DNA of 64,000 nucleotides from Falsihalocynthiibacter arcticus (GCF_000812665.2 NZ_CP014327.1:3253501-3317500); one strand, 5' to 3'; positions 54,263-63,762 are shown, numbered from the stretch's first letter. The notes: a model not told the origin generated them from the letters alone. A program made the numbers and translations.

Positions 54263-56916
54263 AGCTGCGCAAACTAACCCTGCATAATGTCCGTCGCTTT
54301 GCTGATAAAACGGCGGTTCTAGGCCCGTTCGGTGATGGTCTCACTACAATCACCGCCGAGAATGAAAGTGGCAAAAGCACCTTTTTCGGTGCCCTTCACG
54401 CGCTGTTTTTCTATGAGTATGGGTCAGGAAAGAAAGAACTGAAGGACATGCAGCCCTATTCAGGCGGGGCGATGCGGATATCGGCCGAGATCGAACTTGA
54501 TGGGGCAGATTACCTGATCGAGAAGGTTTTTAACCTGAAAAAGGCGGGGTCGTCTGCGGCGGTTACAGCCATGGCGAGCGGCACGATCCTGAAGCAGGCT
54601 GACGATGCTGAACAGTGGATTCAACAGAATATCCTGAATGCAAACAATGGGCCTTTCGGGTTGCTTTGGGTCCGTCAGGGGAGCGTTGGTGTTGATGCCA
54701 GCGCAGATGGCATTGAGACCCGCCGAGATGTGATGTCGAGCGTCCGTGGCCAGATTGACGCGGTGACGGGGGGGCGCCGGATGGACAGTATTGTCCAGCG
54801 CTGCAAACTAGACCTTGATGCCATCAGCACCAAGCAAGACAAGCCAAAAGCCGGTAGTCAATGGAAAGAAGCCGTGGATCGAGTGGAACTTCTTGGCGAA
54901 GAGCAATTCAAACTTGCGAAGTCCGTCGAAGCCCTTGGCCACGATCTGGGGTTGAAAAAACGGGTCGCAACCCGCGTGCGGGAGCTTCAAGCGCCAGAGC
55001 TTCGCGAGCAAAGATCAGCCGCGATAGAGGAAGCGTCCGAACATTTGACTGCGACACGGGAGCAGGATCGCAAAATTCAGGATGCACAGAAGGATATTCA
55101 ACTTCTTTGTAGCGCCGAACAGGACCTTGAACGCGACATCAAAACCATTACTGACGCACAAGTTCGGCGCAAGACGACTGCGATTGCGATTGCAGAAAAG
55201 GGAACCGCCGCGGGCAAGGCCACAGAGGCCAAAACAATCGCCCAACGCGCCATCAGTGCGTTGCAAAACGAGATCACTGAAAAAGAGAAATTGCGCCGTA
55301 GTCTCTCAGAAGAATTGCAAAAAGCCAGACAGGATGAACGCGAGACGGCAAAACGGGTTCGTTTGGCGATCCTGTCTGATGTATCGGAGCAATTGAAGGC
55401 TCCGAAGGCGCAACTGGCTAAAGCCGACGCAATCTTACGCGGAGACGAGATAACAAAGGCCGCCATCGACAGACTGGCTGACCTAGAGCGTCGCCGCGAT
55501 ATCGCGGTCGAGACCCGTAAAATTCATTTTGCACGGTTTATCGTGGCCGCAGATACGGCGCATGCAACTATAAATGGCGTGGATGTACCCAACACCGAAC
55601 CCCGCCTGATTGACCAAGCTTTGACCGTGACCTTGCCCGGTTTTGGCACGATAGTTCTGCAACCAGCAGAGGGTGTGGGGCAGGGCATCGCCGACCCCGT
55701 AGCGCTCCAATCGGACCTAGATACCGACCTGAAAACATTAGGTTTTGACACAGTCGTGGCTGCGCAACAGACCTTTGCGGCACAACTGACAGCCCTTCAG
55801 GATAGACAGACAGCCCAAACGCAGATCAGGGCGCTGGCTCCTGATGGAGTAGGCGCATTAGAAACGGAATGGAGTGCGCTTTGCGCCGAGTTGAGCCATC
55901 CAGCGGATGAGCCTGCTAATTCTGTGGCCGAGGGTGGCAACAAGGAAAAACCGTCGGAAGCCAAAGAGCGAGAGATTTCCAATCTTGATGAAGACCTTAC
56001 CCAATTGCGCGACGCATTGCCCGCGCTTCAGGAGGGTTTGACCCAAGCCGTCAGCGCATTGACCGAGGTTGAGGTGCTTTTGGTCCGGTTGCGTGAAGAT
56101 GAAGCCGCGCTGGCGGTGCCTGTGGATGAAAATGCGACGTTGCAAGCCTTGGTTCAGGCCAAGACAGACAAGGCCGTCGAGATTACAAAAGCCCGCACAG
56201 CACTTGCAGAGTTACGGACGGCGGGCTCTGATCTAGCGGCGGCAATCGCCATGCATGAACGCGCTGTTCAAGCGGACGACGAGGACCGAAAAGAAATCAA
56301 CCTCCTTGAACGAGAGTTGGCGCGGTTGGATGGGGTCATTCACACGCAATCGGAGGGGGCCGTCGAAGAAAAACTGGCGGAGGTTGAAGGTAAACTAGAA
56401 CGTGCCGAGGAGAGGGCTGCACAATTTGCCAACCACGCGAGAGCTCTAAAACTGCTAATTGCGCACCTTGAGGCCGCCAGAGCAGACGCGCAAGAAACCT
56501 ATTTTGAACCCGTGCGGAAAGAGTTGTTGCCCTTGCTACGGCAATTGCATGCCGGTGCCGAATTCCAAATTGACCCAGACAAGCTTTTGATTGAAACGAT
56601 TACGCGCAATGGCGTGACGGACAAAATCGAAGTGCTTTCTGGCGGGGCGTTCGAGCAAATTGCGATCCTCACACGTCTCGCTTTTGCGAGGTTGTTTGCA
56701 AAGCACGGCAATCATGTGCCGATCATTTTGGACGACGCGTTGGTTCACACCGATGACGAGCGCATTTCGACAATGTTCAACATGTTGGCCCAAATTGCTC
56801 GGGATCAGCAGATCATCGTTTTGAGCTGCCGAACGCGCGCCTTCTCCGACCTTGGCGGCGCGCGAGCCTTCATCACTACAATCAAGGACGCTGCCGAGGA
56901 CCGCCCAATAGGTTAG
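54259..56916 (+). CDS. YhaN/SbcC-like AAA ATPase
   Basis: 885 residues. The N-terminal half-ATPase has LRKLTLHNVRRFADK and Walker A AENESGKSTFFGALHALFFY. A long coiled coil of about 550 residues follows (Glu/Ala/Lys-rich with heptads). The C-terminal half has the signature LSGGAFEQIAIL, Walker B VPIILDDALVHTDDER and the H-loop-like IIVLSCRTRAFSD. This is the Rad50/SbcC architecture. It would act with the metallophosphoesterase encoded just upstream in processing DNA ends. The C-terminus converges with the histidine kinase gene with a 4-bp overlap. Confidence 0.88.
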   Translation: MKLRKLTLHNVRRFADKTAVLGPFGDGLTTITAENESGKSTFFGALHALFFYEYGSGKKELKDMQPYSGGAMRISAEIELDGADYLIEKVFNLKKAGSSAAVTAMASGTILKQADDAEQWIQQNILNANNGPFGLLWVRQGSVGVDASADGIETRRDVMSSVRGQIDAVTGGRRMDSIVQRCKLDLDAISTKQDKPKAGSQWKEAVDRVELLGEEQFKLAKSVEALGHDLGLKKRVATRVRELQAPELREQRSAAIEEASEHLTATREQDRKIQDAQKDIQLLCSAEQDLERDIKTITDAQVRRKTTAIAIAEKGTAAGKATEAKTIAQRAISALQNEITEKEKLRRSLSEELQKARQDERETAKRVRLAILSDVSEQLKAPKAQLAKADAILRGDEITKAAIDRLADLERRRDIAVETRKIHFARFIVAADTAHATINGVDVPNTEPRLIDQALTVTLPGFGTIVLQPAEGVGQGIADPVALQSDLDTDLKTLGFDTVVAAQQTFAAQLTALQDRQTAQTQIRALAPDGVGALETEWSALCAELSHPADEPANSVAEGGNKEKPSEAKEREISNLDEDLTQLRDALPALQEGLTQAVSALTEVEVLLVRLREDEAALAVPVDENATLQALVQAKTDKAVEITKARTALAELRTAGSDLAAAIAMHERAVQADDEDRKEINLLERELARLDGVIHTQSEGAVEEKLAEVEGKLERAEERAAQFANHARALKLLIAHLEAARADAQETYFEPVRKELLPLLRQLHAGAEFQIDPDKLLIETITRNGVTDKIEVLSGGAFEQIAILTRLAFARLFAKHGNHVPIILDDALVHTDDERISTMFNMLAQIARDQQIIVLSCRTRAFSDLGGARAFITTIKDAAEDRPIG

Positions 56917-57890
56917 GCCAATCGTGGGAAAGCAATCTGAAACTGTGCGCCGCTGTCAGATGCTTTGCATGTGATTTTCCCGTTGTGGGCGGCGATGACA
57001 TTTCGGGCAATGGAAAGGCCCATTCCTGTGCCACCGCTTTCGCGTTTCGTAGTGAAAAATGCATTGAATATCCGGTCTGCGTTGCCGGTAGAAATACCCG
57101 ATCCATTGTCTTGGATTGTGATGTGGATTTCGTCCGGGGTTTCTTCAGCAGCAAGGTTGATCTGAGACGCATTTTGCTCAACGGAATTTTGAAGTAACTG
57201 TTGAAGAACGATGTGCATCCCATTGGAAGATATCGGAATTTTTGTATGTTCCCCAGAGAAGTGGAAACCTAGCATGGGGAAGTTTTCAACGATGACGGCC
57301 CGTATATCTGCCAGCGTACACGTGCCCAAATACCGTGTTTCGCGGGCTTGCACGGCACGACGCAGGGCATCCAGTTGGGTTTGGATTTGTGCCTGAGCCC
57401 CATCAATTTCCTGCACTATTTTCAAGTCTTCTGCACTCAACATTCCACCGTCTTCAAGCAGTTCGACCGCAGCCCTGATTGCGGCAACGGGGGTTTTGAT
57501 CTCATGGGTTACGTGATCGGTGAAACTGCGAATTGTGGCTTCTCGGTCGCGTAATGTTGTCGCCATTCCGATGACACTTTGAGAGGTGTGATGCAGCTCG
57601 CGTGTGCCAAAGCGAACGGGGGCGTCAACCTGTGAGGTGCTGTCAAATCTGACCTCTGCGGCGTAGCGTTCGAGCGCCAAAATAGGGCGTAAGATTAGGC
57701 GTAATAGCAGCCAGCCGAGGACCGCAGTGGCGCAGGTGATTGCCACGCCCAAGACCATAGCCGCGTTGCGAAAGCCAATTTCCGGACCGAGATAGCGAAG
57801 CGCGACAATCCCCGCAAAGGACAGGGCAAGGGTGCCGGAAAGTCCGCCAGCCAGCACAAGAATGAGGGGAGGGCGCCAGTGTTGTGTCAC
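56913..57890 (-). CDS. Sensor histidine kinase
   Basis: 325 residues. Two hydrophobic segments (ILVLAGGLSGTLALSFAGIV and NAAMVLGVAITCATAVLGWL) with a very short periplasmic loop suggest sensing in or near the membrane. A HAMP-like linker, the H-box RSFTDHVTHEIKTPVAAIRA (phospho-His), the N-box LLQNSVEQNASQI and G-boxes DNGSGIS and GGTGMGLSIARNVI follow. It pairs with the response regulator upstream (4-bp overlap) and with the DUF4173 membrane protein in the same operon, which may be part of the signal-sensing unit. Confidence 0.92.
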   Translation of the reverse strand: MTQHWRPPLILVLAGGLSGTLALSFAGIVALRYLGPEIGFRNAAMVLGVAITCATAVLGWLLLRLILRPILALERYAAEVRFDSTSQVDAPVRFGTRELHHTSQSVIGMATTLRDREATIRSFTDHVTHEIKTPVAAIRAAVELLEDGGMLSAEDLKIVQEIDGAQAQIQTQLDALRRAVQARETRYLGTCTLADIRAVIVENFPMLGFHFSGEHTKIPISSNGMHIVLQQLLQNSVEQNASQINLAAEETPDEIHITIQDNGSGISTGNADRIFNAFFTTKRESGGTGMGLSIARNVIAAHNGKITCKASDSGAQFQIAFPRLA

Positions 57891-58561
57891 AGGATTTCCC
57901 TCAAGCGCATACCCACGCCATGCACGGTTTCAATGACGTCTTCGCATCCAGCGCTTGCCAATTTGTGACGCAAATTGCGCAAGTGACTGTCGAGCGTGCG
58001 ATCGGACACCTGACTATGGTTACCCCAAACGACGGCAATGATTTGGGCGCGTGAGCGGATCTGATTAGGCTGCTGCAACAGGCATTCAAGGATGCGAAAT
58101 TCGGTTGCCGTGAGCGCAATTTGCACATCATTCACGCGGCAGATATGCGCGGTACAATCGAGGGACAGGATACCATGGCGCAAGCTGTGTTGCGTGGTGG
58201 CTTGGCCGCTGCGTTTTAAAATCGCTTTGATGCGGGCGACCAATTCACGTGGGCTAAAGGGTTTTACAACGTAATCATCCGCCCCTAGTTCAAGCCCCAA
58301 AATTCGGTCAAATTCCTCGTCACGGGCCGTCAGAAACACAATCGGCACATCCGAGTGGGCGCGGATGCGGCGGCAAACGTCAAAGCCGTCCATTTCTGGC
58401 AAGCCGACATCCAAAACAATAAGATCCGGCGCGTCACGTAGGGCACACGTGAGCGCCTGTTGCCCATCGGCGGCAGTTGAAACTTGATATCCTGCCCGTT
58501 CAAGCGACAAGCCAACGAGATCACGCAGGCGGGGATCGTCATCAACGAGCAGAATTTTCAT
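57887..58561 (-). CDS. OmpR-family response regulator
   Basis: 224 residues. The receiver domain has DDDPRLRD (acidic pocket), the phospho-acceptor Asp in LIVLDVGLPEMDGFD and the Lys in DYVVKPFSPRELVARI. The C-terminal winged helix (ALTATEFRILECLLQQPNQI, RTLDSHLRNLRHKLASAG) is of the OmpR/PhoB type, which binds direct repeats at about 11-bp spacing. Such repeats are found upstream of the first gene of this operon at 60120-60160. Confidence 0.93.
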   Translation of the reverse strand: MKILLVDDDPRLRDLVGLSLERAGYQVSTAADGQQALTCALRDAPDLIVLDVGLPEMDGFDVCRRIRAHSDVPIVFLTARDEEFDRILGLELGADDYVVKPFSPRELVARIKAILKRSGQATTQHSLRHGILSLDCTAHICRVNDVQIALTATEFRILECLLQQPNQIRSRAQIIAVVWGNHSQVSDRTLDSHLRNLRHKLASAGCEDVIETVHGVGMRLREIL

Positions 58562-58601
58562 GTTTTAATGTCCTGTTTTGCCAACCCGCGCGCCTATCGA
58601 T

Positions 58602-60079
58602 TTACACGTGCGTGCGCCACTTGCGTACCCCCCAATCACGCCATCCGTCAATGTTATGCTGCTGGAAACCGCACGCACGGGTGTTCCAAATATAATCTGG
58701 TTGACCTGTGGCCTTGGCGGCATCCTGAATGGCGCGGGCCGCCGTTGGTCCGAAATCACAAAGGTAGTTTGCATTTGTTTTGTTATTCACAATATTCACC
58801 GTAGCAATCAGCGCGGCAAAATTCACAAAACAGCATATATAAAGCACGCCAACAGCCAGTGTAGCACAGCGCAGAACCAACCAGCGATTTGAATAGGCCT
58901 TCAGGATTTGCCACGCGGTCAGGGACAAGCCAATCGCGACCACGCCCATCCAAATGAGCGCCCGAATGCGTAGATACGTCAGCCCGTATGCCTCGATATA
59001 CAAGTCCAAGCGTAACCCAGCAGAAAAGCAGAGAACGGTGTTTTGAAGCAGCCAAAGCATCAGCAAAGGTTTCAGCCAACGATGCTCCCCAAAAAGGGTC
59101 GCGCGGCAATGGCGAAGGCCCCAGCGAGCAAAGCAGTGGCCACAAGCGGATAGGCCCCACGGTGGGCGTAACTCGCGTAGGTCATGCCGTCGGGAAGGGC
59201 GGTTCCGCCCGTGAAAATTGAGAAATCCAAGAGGGTCTGTACGCCAATCAGCAGGTTAAACATAACCAGCGCACGTAAAACGGACCCCGCGTTAAGGCCA
59301 AGGTTGGGCAGGTTTTTTGGCGTCGTGAGAAAGGCAAATTCGCGGTCATCGAACCTTATGCCGTCAATCAATGGCCATATTAGTAAGCCCACGCCCAGCC
59401 AAAAAAGAACGCGATTGATCGACGGCACAAAATCGAGGTCTAGGGAGAGGAGTTGTGCAAAAATCGGATTTGCATCCATCAATAACGTCAGGAAAACCAA
59501 AGAGCCGCCAATGGGAAAGGCCCAGTTGCGGGCAATCCGCTTAACGGTTCGCGCGTTGTTGCCTTTGGTATCGGCGCGAACGGATTTGAACGATCCAAGC
59601 AAGGCACGCGCTCCAGAAAACGGGATCGTAATGAGCAACCGATAGGCGGAGGCGATATATTTCGTGGCTTGGGTGTTAGGCCCGTGCGCCCAAACTAAGG
59701 CCACAAGCAGCGCCGCGCAAAGGAAGACCAAAGACAGCAACTGCACATATTCCACAACGGGCAACCCGCCAAGCAAAAGCAATACAGTTGGTCGGATACG
59801 TTGTTTTGCTGGCAAATTTAGGGTCGAGACGCCAAATATTGCGAACGCATAGAGCAGCAAAGACAGGCCTAAATTGTGCTGCCAGAACAGGAAGTCCGCC
59901 AAAAGGACCACTAAAAAAGCCGCAAAAAAGGGGAACCAAGGTTTTCGCGCTATATTGAAATGAGCTGGATTTTTGGTCTCGACGTCTTGGGCAGGTAAGG
60001 CGCTTGCCGAACAATTCAGCCACCAGCCATCCATCGCAAGGGATGTGGGAACGCCCCGAACCGTAAAGTGATTTTGCAT
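58602..60079 (-). pseudogene. DUF4173-family membrane protein, frameshifted
   Basis: Two frames (60079 to 59072, then 59066 downward to 58602) give one protein of about 490 residues with 10 or more hydrophobic helices (FFAAFLVVLLADFLFW, PTVLLLLGGLPVVEYVQLLS, VLFWLGVGLLIWPLIDGI and others). The C-terminal block RLDLYIEAYGLTYLRIRALI is the family hallmark. The break is in CCCC at 59087-59090; one additional base restores RPFLG to EHRWLKPLLMLWLLQN. ATG 60079 follows ACGGAG. It is the first gene of an operon with the response regulator (40-bp gap) and kinase. Function unknown; a sensor partner is plausible. Sequencing error is possible. Confidence 0.75.
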
Positions 60080-60119
60080 AATAAACTCCGTTAATGTCGG
60101 AGCGGTTATCGCGCAATAA

Positions 60120-60160
60120 TCTGCAGATTTTGCTTAGGAGGTGTGCAGAAAATGTGCAGA
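60120..60160 (-). promoter_or_regulatory. Candidate response-regulator binding repeats
   Basis: On the plus strand TCTGCAGA (60120-60127), TGTGCAGA (60142-60149) and TGTGCAGA (60153-60160) lie 22 and 11 bp apart in the same orientation. This is one helical turn, the phasing of OmpR/PhoB-type sites. They are 41-81 bp upstream of the first codon of the DUF4173-regulator-kinase operon, suggesting autoregulation. A related ACTGCACA in the opposite orientation is at 60207-60214. Confidence 0.5.
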
Positions 60161-60219
60161 TGCAATCGGTTAGGCTTAAGGTTGGGGGCTGCCCGCGCAA
60201 AAAATTACTGCACAATAAT

Positions 60220-61095
60220 TCACGAACCGTCCCAACGTCTTAACATCCAATACCACTGTTCTGGGTCTGCTTTGATGCGCGCGGAAAGGCTGTCATTAAA
60301 GGCGCGGGTCATGGTGGTGCTGTCGGTATGGGGGATTGGAGCTTCGAATTCCACGTTAAATGCGTTGCCGTCGCGAATGCGAATACCATAGGCGGGGATC
60401 ATCGGCAGATCATATTTAAGCGCGAGCTGGGCGGCAGACAGGGATGTGAGGGCATCAAGGCCCAGAAACGGTAGGCGCATACCCTCCGAGTATTTTTCAT
60501 CTAACAAAATGGAAACAATACCGCCATCGCGCACATGCCGCACGAGCGCTTTCGTTCCGACACGACCCGTGGCAAAAATCGGCTTCCCGCCAGCCTCAAT
60601 ACCCGCGAGGATACGCCGTTCATAATGGCTGTTCTTTTGGGGGCGATACACGGCTCCGCTCTCAAGTCCATGCATTTTGATCACGGCACGAATGGCTTCC
60701 CATTGGCCAAAGTGACCGGAAACGATGATCGCGCCTTTACCCGCCGCGTGCGCCTCTTTAAGGGCGGCAAGGCCGGGGCCTGAAACGCGGAATTTGTGGT
60801 ATTGGGTTTGAAATTCAGCATCGTGATAAATTTCAAAAAGCGTGCGCCCCATGTTTCGGCCCATATTTTGGCCTAAGGCGGCGCGGGCGCTCCGATTCAT
60901 TTCGGGGTATATGCGTTTGGCTTCGCGATCAAATCGGCGTCTCGCAGGTGGAAACCAACGCATGAGGATGCCAAACGTGGTCCCCAAGCCACGGGACCGC
61001 AAATCAAACGCACGCCAGCGCAGAGCCGTGAGGGCCGACCACAACGGGAAGTACCTAAAGTAGTGTAAAACCGATTTCAGAGAAGTTGACAACAT
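60220..61095 (-). CDS. LpxL/HtrB-like lysophospholipid/lipid A acyltransferase
   Basis: 291 residues from ATG 61095; the frame continues upstream to 61236 but those residues look non-native. The block LYHYFR..., YPLWSALTALRWRAF is followed by the acyltransferase motif VSGHFGQWEAIRAVIKMHG (His-x5-Glu, catalytic) and YRPQKNSHYERRI, then a LDEKYSEGMRLPFLGLDALT segment. This is the lauroyl/myristoyl lipid A acyltransferase family. It would transfer an acyl chain to lipid A or a related lipid at the inner membrane. The protein lacks a clear N-terminal membrane helix, as in several alphaproteobacterial relatives. Confidence 0.85.
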   Translation of the reverse strand: MLSTSLKSVLHYFRYFPLWSALTALRWRAFDLRSRGLGTTFGILMRWFPPARRRFDREAKRIYPEMNRSARAALGQNMGRNMGRTLFEIYHDAEFQTQYHKFRVSGPGLAALKEAHAAGKGAIIVSGHFGQWEAIRAVIKMHGLESGAVYRPQKNSHYERRILAGIEAGGKPIFATGRVGTKALVRHVRDGGIVSILLDEKYSEGMRLPFLGLDALTSLSAAQLALKYDLPMIPAYGIRIRDGNAFNVEFEAPIPHTDSTTMTRAFNDSLSARIKADPEQWYWMLRRWDGS

Positions 61096-61210
61096 AGCGT
61101 CGTATGATCGGGTTTCGGTGCAATGCCAACCGCAAACGCTTAGGACGTATTGCCTCAGTTCATCTCTAGTGTCTCTTTTATCCGCAATCGAGTCGGGAGA
61201 GAACGCAAAT

Positions 61211-61234
61211 GGGCGCACCGTCACCGATGCGCCC
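61211..61234 (-). terminator. Terminator downstream of the cold-shock gene
   Basis: GGGCGCA and TGCGCCC form a 7-bp perfect stem with a 10-base loop. A second palindrome (AAAACCTT/AAGGTTTT, 61239-61255) lies between it and the csp stop. On the minus strand ATTTG follows. Confidence 0.55.
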
Positions 61235-61277
61235 ACTTAAAACCTTGAAGGTTTTGCTTCCGATTAAAGGATAACCT

Positions 61278-61484
61278 TTAAGCCAGAACGATGTTTGTCG
61301 CGCTTTCGCGGCCATCGCGGCCTGGTTCAATATCGAAAGTAACTTTTTGATCGTCGTTAAGACCAGTAAGGCCAGCTTGTTCTACTGCAGAAATGTGAAC
61401 AAATACGTCTTTGCTGCCACCATCTGGTGCAATAAATCCGAAGCCTTTAGTCGAGTTAAACCATTTAACGGTTCCAGTAGCCAT
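61278..61484 (-). CDS. Cold-shock protein (CspA family)
   Basis: 68 residues from ATG 61484, with AAAGGAG eight bases upstream. The frame from 61520 would include that site. RNA-binding motifs are KGFGFIAP (RNP1) and [10 protein letters not shown] (RNP2), in the usual five-strand OB fold with [10 protein letters not shown] at the start. It binds single-stranded nucleic acid and acts as an RNA chaperone. A long AT-rich leader precedes it (61485-61620), typical of csp genes with a structured 5' untranslated region. Confidence 0.95.
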   Translation of the reverse strand: MATGTVKWFNSTKGFGFIAPDGGSKDVFVHISAVEQAGLTGLNDDQKVTFDIEPGRDGRESATNIVLA

Positions 61485-61707
61485 TGTCGTTCTCCTTTTA
61501 AAAACTGCCGCGAAATGCAACAGTGAAGCTAAGTCAGTTCAAGATCGAAAGACTGTGCCAAAAGGAGCAGTATAGCCGATAGTGGTAACGTCGCACGCAT
61601 CACATGGGGCTAAACGCGCAAAATTACAAGTAGTTTTATCAACAGATTTCGATCAAGAGGTGCAAATACTACGGTGAATGCATCAAAATGTACCTAAGGA
61701 TAACAAA

Positions 61708-62320
61708 TTGTCTCAGACTGCAAACGTTAATCCCCCCGTCACGCGAATACTCGTGCTTCTTTTGGTAGCTATAGGTGGGGTAGCCTTTGCTGTTGGGTAA
61801 AACCCAGAGGAGCCAATAGATCGTTCGCAACTTGAAGGAGAGCTTGAGAAAGACTTGAGCCCGGCAATGTATTTGGTGAATGGCTCATTTTTAGAAGTAA
61901 AGAACTGTCGAATTCACGAAAAAAAGTGCCTCAAATTTCGTGTTCGACCGGCGGAAACACTGATTTCAGTGACAACTTGATAGACTTGCGAGAAGTCGAA
62001 TCCATTGAAGAGTTTTTTCCAACGGGCGTGCGCGGCTGGCATTTTATTTTTCCGAGGAAACAGCGTCGACAAGAGCTGATGTGAAAAAAATTCTACGCAG
62101 TGATGAGACGAACGACATCAAAATAGCGCGAACGCTTTCGCTCTACCAAATGAAAGGGATCACCTCGACCAAGACATATAAGCAATGTGATGGTGCGGTT
62201 TTGCCGTCAATTGGCTGCCCAAAATACATGAGCCTTTCCTTTCCCGAAGGTCTGGATGCAGAGATAGTTTCAAAACTGTCCAATCTGCATGATCTGTGCC
62301 GATCCCTTGACGCTTATTAG
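61708..62320 (+). pseudogene. Decayed membrane-anchored protein
   Basis: TTG 61708, after AAGGA, opens 30 codons with one membrane helix (TRILVLLLVAIGGVAFAVG). A TAA at 61798-61800 interrupts it. The same frame goes on with NPEEPIDRSQLEGELEKDLS, SPAMYLVNGSFLEVKNCRIH and KKCLKFRVRPAETLISVT to 61980. Single-base shifts then lead to NLIDLREVESIEEFFPTGVR GWHFIF and to EETASTRADVKKILRSDETN DIKI, ending at 62320. Joined, a protein of about 200 residues appears: a single membrane anchor and a soluble domain with conserved-looking Cys. No family is recognised. Three lesions, of which two are in short homopolymers. Confidence 0.55.
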
Positions 62321-62413
62321 CCGCGATAGGTGCTAAGGTTGGTGGGTTTTGAATGGACTTCCCGCTTTATCGAATGTGCGTCAAGGCGTTTACCGTGCTC
62401 TCTCAGACGAACG

Positions 62414-62434
62414 GGCGGGCCTATCAAGCCCGCC
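62414..62434 (-). terminator. Hairpin downstream of the L,D-transpeptidase gene
   Basis: GGCGGGC, loop of seven bases, GCCCGCC, 53 bp beyond the stop codon of the minus-strand gene. There is no T-run on that strand, so its strength is uncertain. Confidence 0.5.
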
Positions 62435-62486
62435 TCTTACTCTGTCGGCGCCGATCGTTTTACTCGCTACGGGGTGATTTGCCCCG

Positions 62487-63176
62487 TCAATACAGGCCCG
62501 AAAGGCCCTCAGGCATCATCGATGGCAGCACGATCACAGAAGCGCCGTGAATGGCGCGATTGTTCAGGTCGATCACATCCTGATTGAGCATCCGAATACA
62601 GCCCGACGAGACCGCTTTTCCTAGTTCCAATGCGGAGGCATCGCCGTGAATGCGGTAAAGTGTGTCGACGCCGTCCTTAAAGAGATAGAGCGCACGCGCG
62701 CCCATTGGATTTCCCGGCCCCGCATCCATGCCGCCATTGGCAACGGAGTATGGTTCCAGTTCAGGCCGTCGTGCAATCATCGATTCCGGTACATTCCAGC
62801 GTGGCCAATCGCGCCAAAACTGAAGCCGCGCCGTGCCTTTCCACTCAAAGCCCGCAGCCCCAACGCTGACGCCATATCGCATCGCTGTTTCGGGAGACTC
62901 GACGAAATGAAGAACAGCCCTGTCGGGGTCAACTATGATCGTGCCGCGTTCGTAATTTGGCCACGGATTGGCAACCTCCTGCCGCCAGAGCTCAGGCTTG
63001 ATGACTCCTTCCCGAACGGCCGGAATTGGAAAGCGTTCATCAGTAATAGCCCCATAAAAGGCGGGTAGCGGCGGGATCACCGGTGCGGGTGGGGGAATTG
63101 GCGCGACCGGCGGTTTGGCACAAGCCGCGAGGCCAGCCATTCCACCGAAAGCGACGAAGGAGCGTCGGGTAAACAT
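62487..63176 (-). CDS. YkuD-type L,D-transpeptidase
   Basis: 229 residues. The N-terminus combines a twin-arginine-like motif with a lipobox (FTRRSFVAFGGMAGLAAC), followed by a Pro-rich spacer (PPVAPIPPPAPVIPPLPAF). The catalytic domain covers residues 75-229: GTIIVDPDRAVLHFVE, ARALYLFKDGVDTLYRIHGD, then KAVSSGCIRMLNQDVIDL with the His and catalytic Cys. It cross-links peptidoglycan stem peptides (3-3) or attaches proteins to peptidoglycan at the outer face of the inner membrane or in the periplasm. It is monocistronic as far as can be seen. Confidence 0.93.
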   Translation of the reverse strand: MFTRRSFVAFGGMAGLAACAKPPVAPIPPPAPVIPPLPAFYGAITDERFPIPAVREGVIKPELWRQEVANPWPNYERGTIIVDPDRAVLHFVESPETAMRYGVSVGAAGFEWKGTARLQFWRDWPRWNVPESMIARRPELEPYSVANGGMDAGPGNPMGARALYLFKDGVDTLYRIHGDASALELGKAVSSGCIRMLNQDVIDLNNRAIHGASVIVLPSMMPEGLSGLY

Positions 63177-63232
63177 GAGGTCTTCCTTTTACGTTCTGAA
63201 CGGGAGTGTGACGCCATGCGCCGAGGAGCCAG

Positions 63233-63601
63233 TCAGAACAGGCGAGGAGGGGCCCGTGGCGGAGCAATGTCCCGCCCTCGCGCGCGCCAAACAGTGAAGT
63301 ACATTGGCTGGGTCGGTTGTGAGAGCTTCAGGGAGGTTTTCGTGGCCTCCGGCAGCGCACGATCGTGCCCACAATGGGATCCCGTAAGGGTCGCGGTGCG
63401 GCATTTCTTCTGAACAGAGATCTTTGCGGGGCTTGGCAGCCAAACCACTAGCGTCTGCATGGTCGAATGGCCAATTTTTACCGATGATAATTGATGCTTA
63501 TATGGCGTAGGCTTAGAGGCCATAGCGTTGCCAGCATATGCGCCCCAAGGCAACATAATCAGCATCAACAATAATGATAAAGAGGTCCGAGCCATCTGCA
63601 T
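63233..63601 (-). CDS. Small exported protein of unknown function
   Basis: 122 residues from ATG 63601 (ATG 63595 also possible; 63637 would add a charged extension before the signal). The signal peptide is MARTSLSLLLMLIMLPWGAY and cleavage is expected after AYA. The mature part contains CRTATLTGSHCGHDRALPEA, a pattern with two Cys that recurs in small Rhodobacteraceae exported proteins. No function is known. It lies divergently upstream of nothing and is not clearly linked to the L,D-transpeptidase gene, although both are on the same strand. Confidence 0.6.
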   Translation of the reverse strand: MQMARTSLSLLLMLIMLPWGAYAGNAMASKPTPYKHQLSSVKIGHSTMQTLVVWLPSPAKISVQKKCRTATLTGSHCGHDRALPEATKTSLKLSQPTQPMYFTVWRARGRDIAPPRAPPRLF

Positions 63602-63762
63602 ACGCGCCTTATCCTCAATCCATCGCGCATTGTCCATGTGTTATCAAACAATCGGCATAACAAACCGCTCTCGTTTTCGTTACTTTTAAGGGCCATCCGG
63701 CATCATTCCGCCGACACCGTCCTTGCGCGCAAGTTGAAAGCAGGCGGACGAGTTTTAACGCT

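Noticed and set aside
61095-61236. Longer start for the acyltransferase
   Set aside because: The extra 47 residues overlap the cold-shock terminator hairpin and do not resemble the family's N-terminus.
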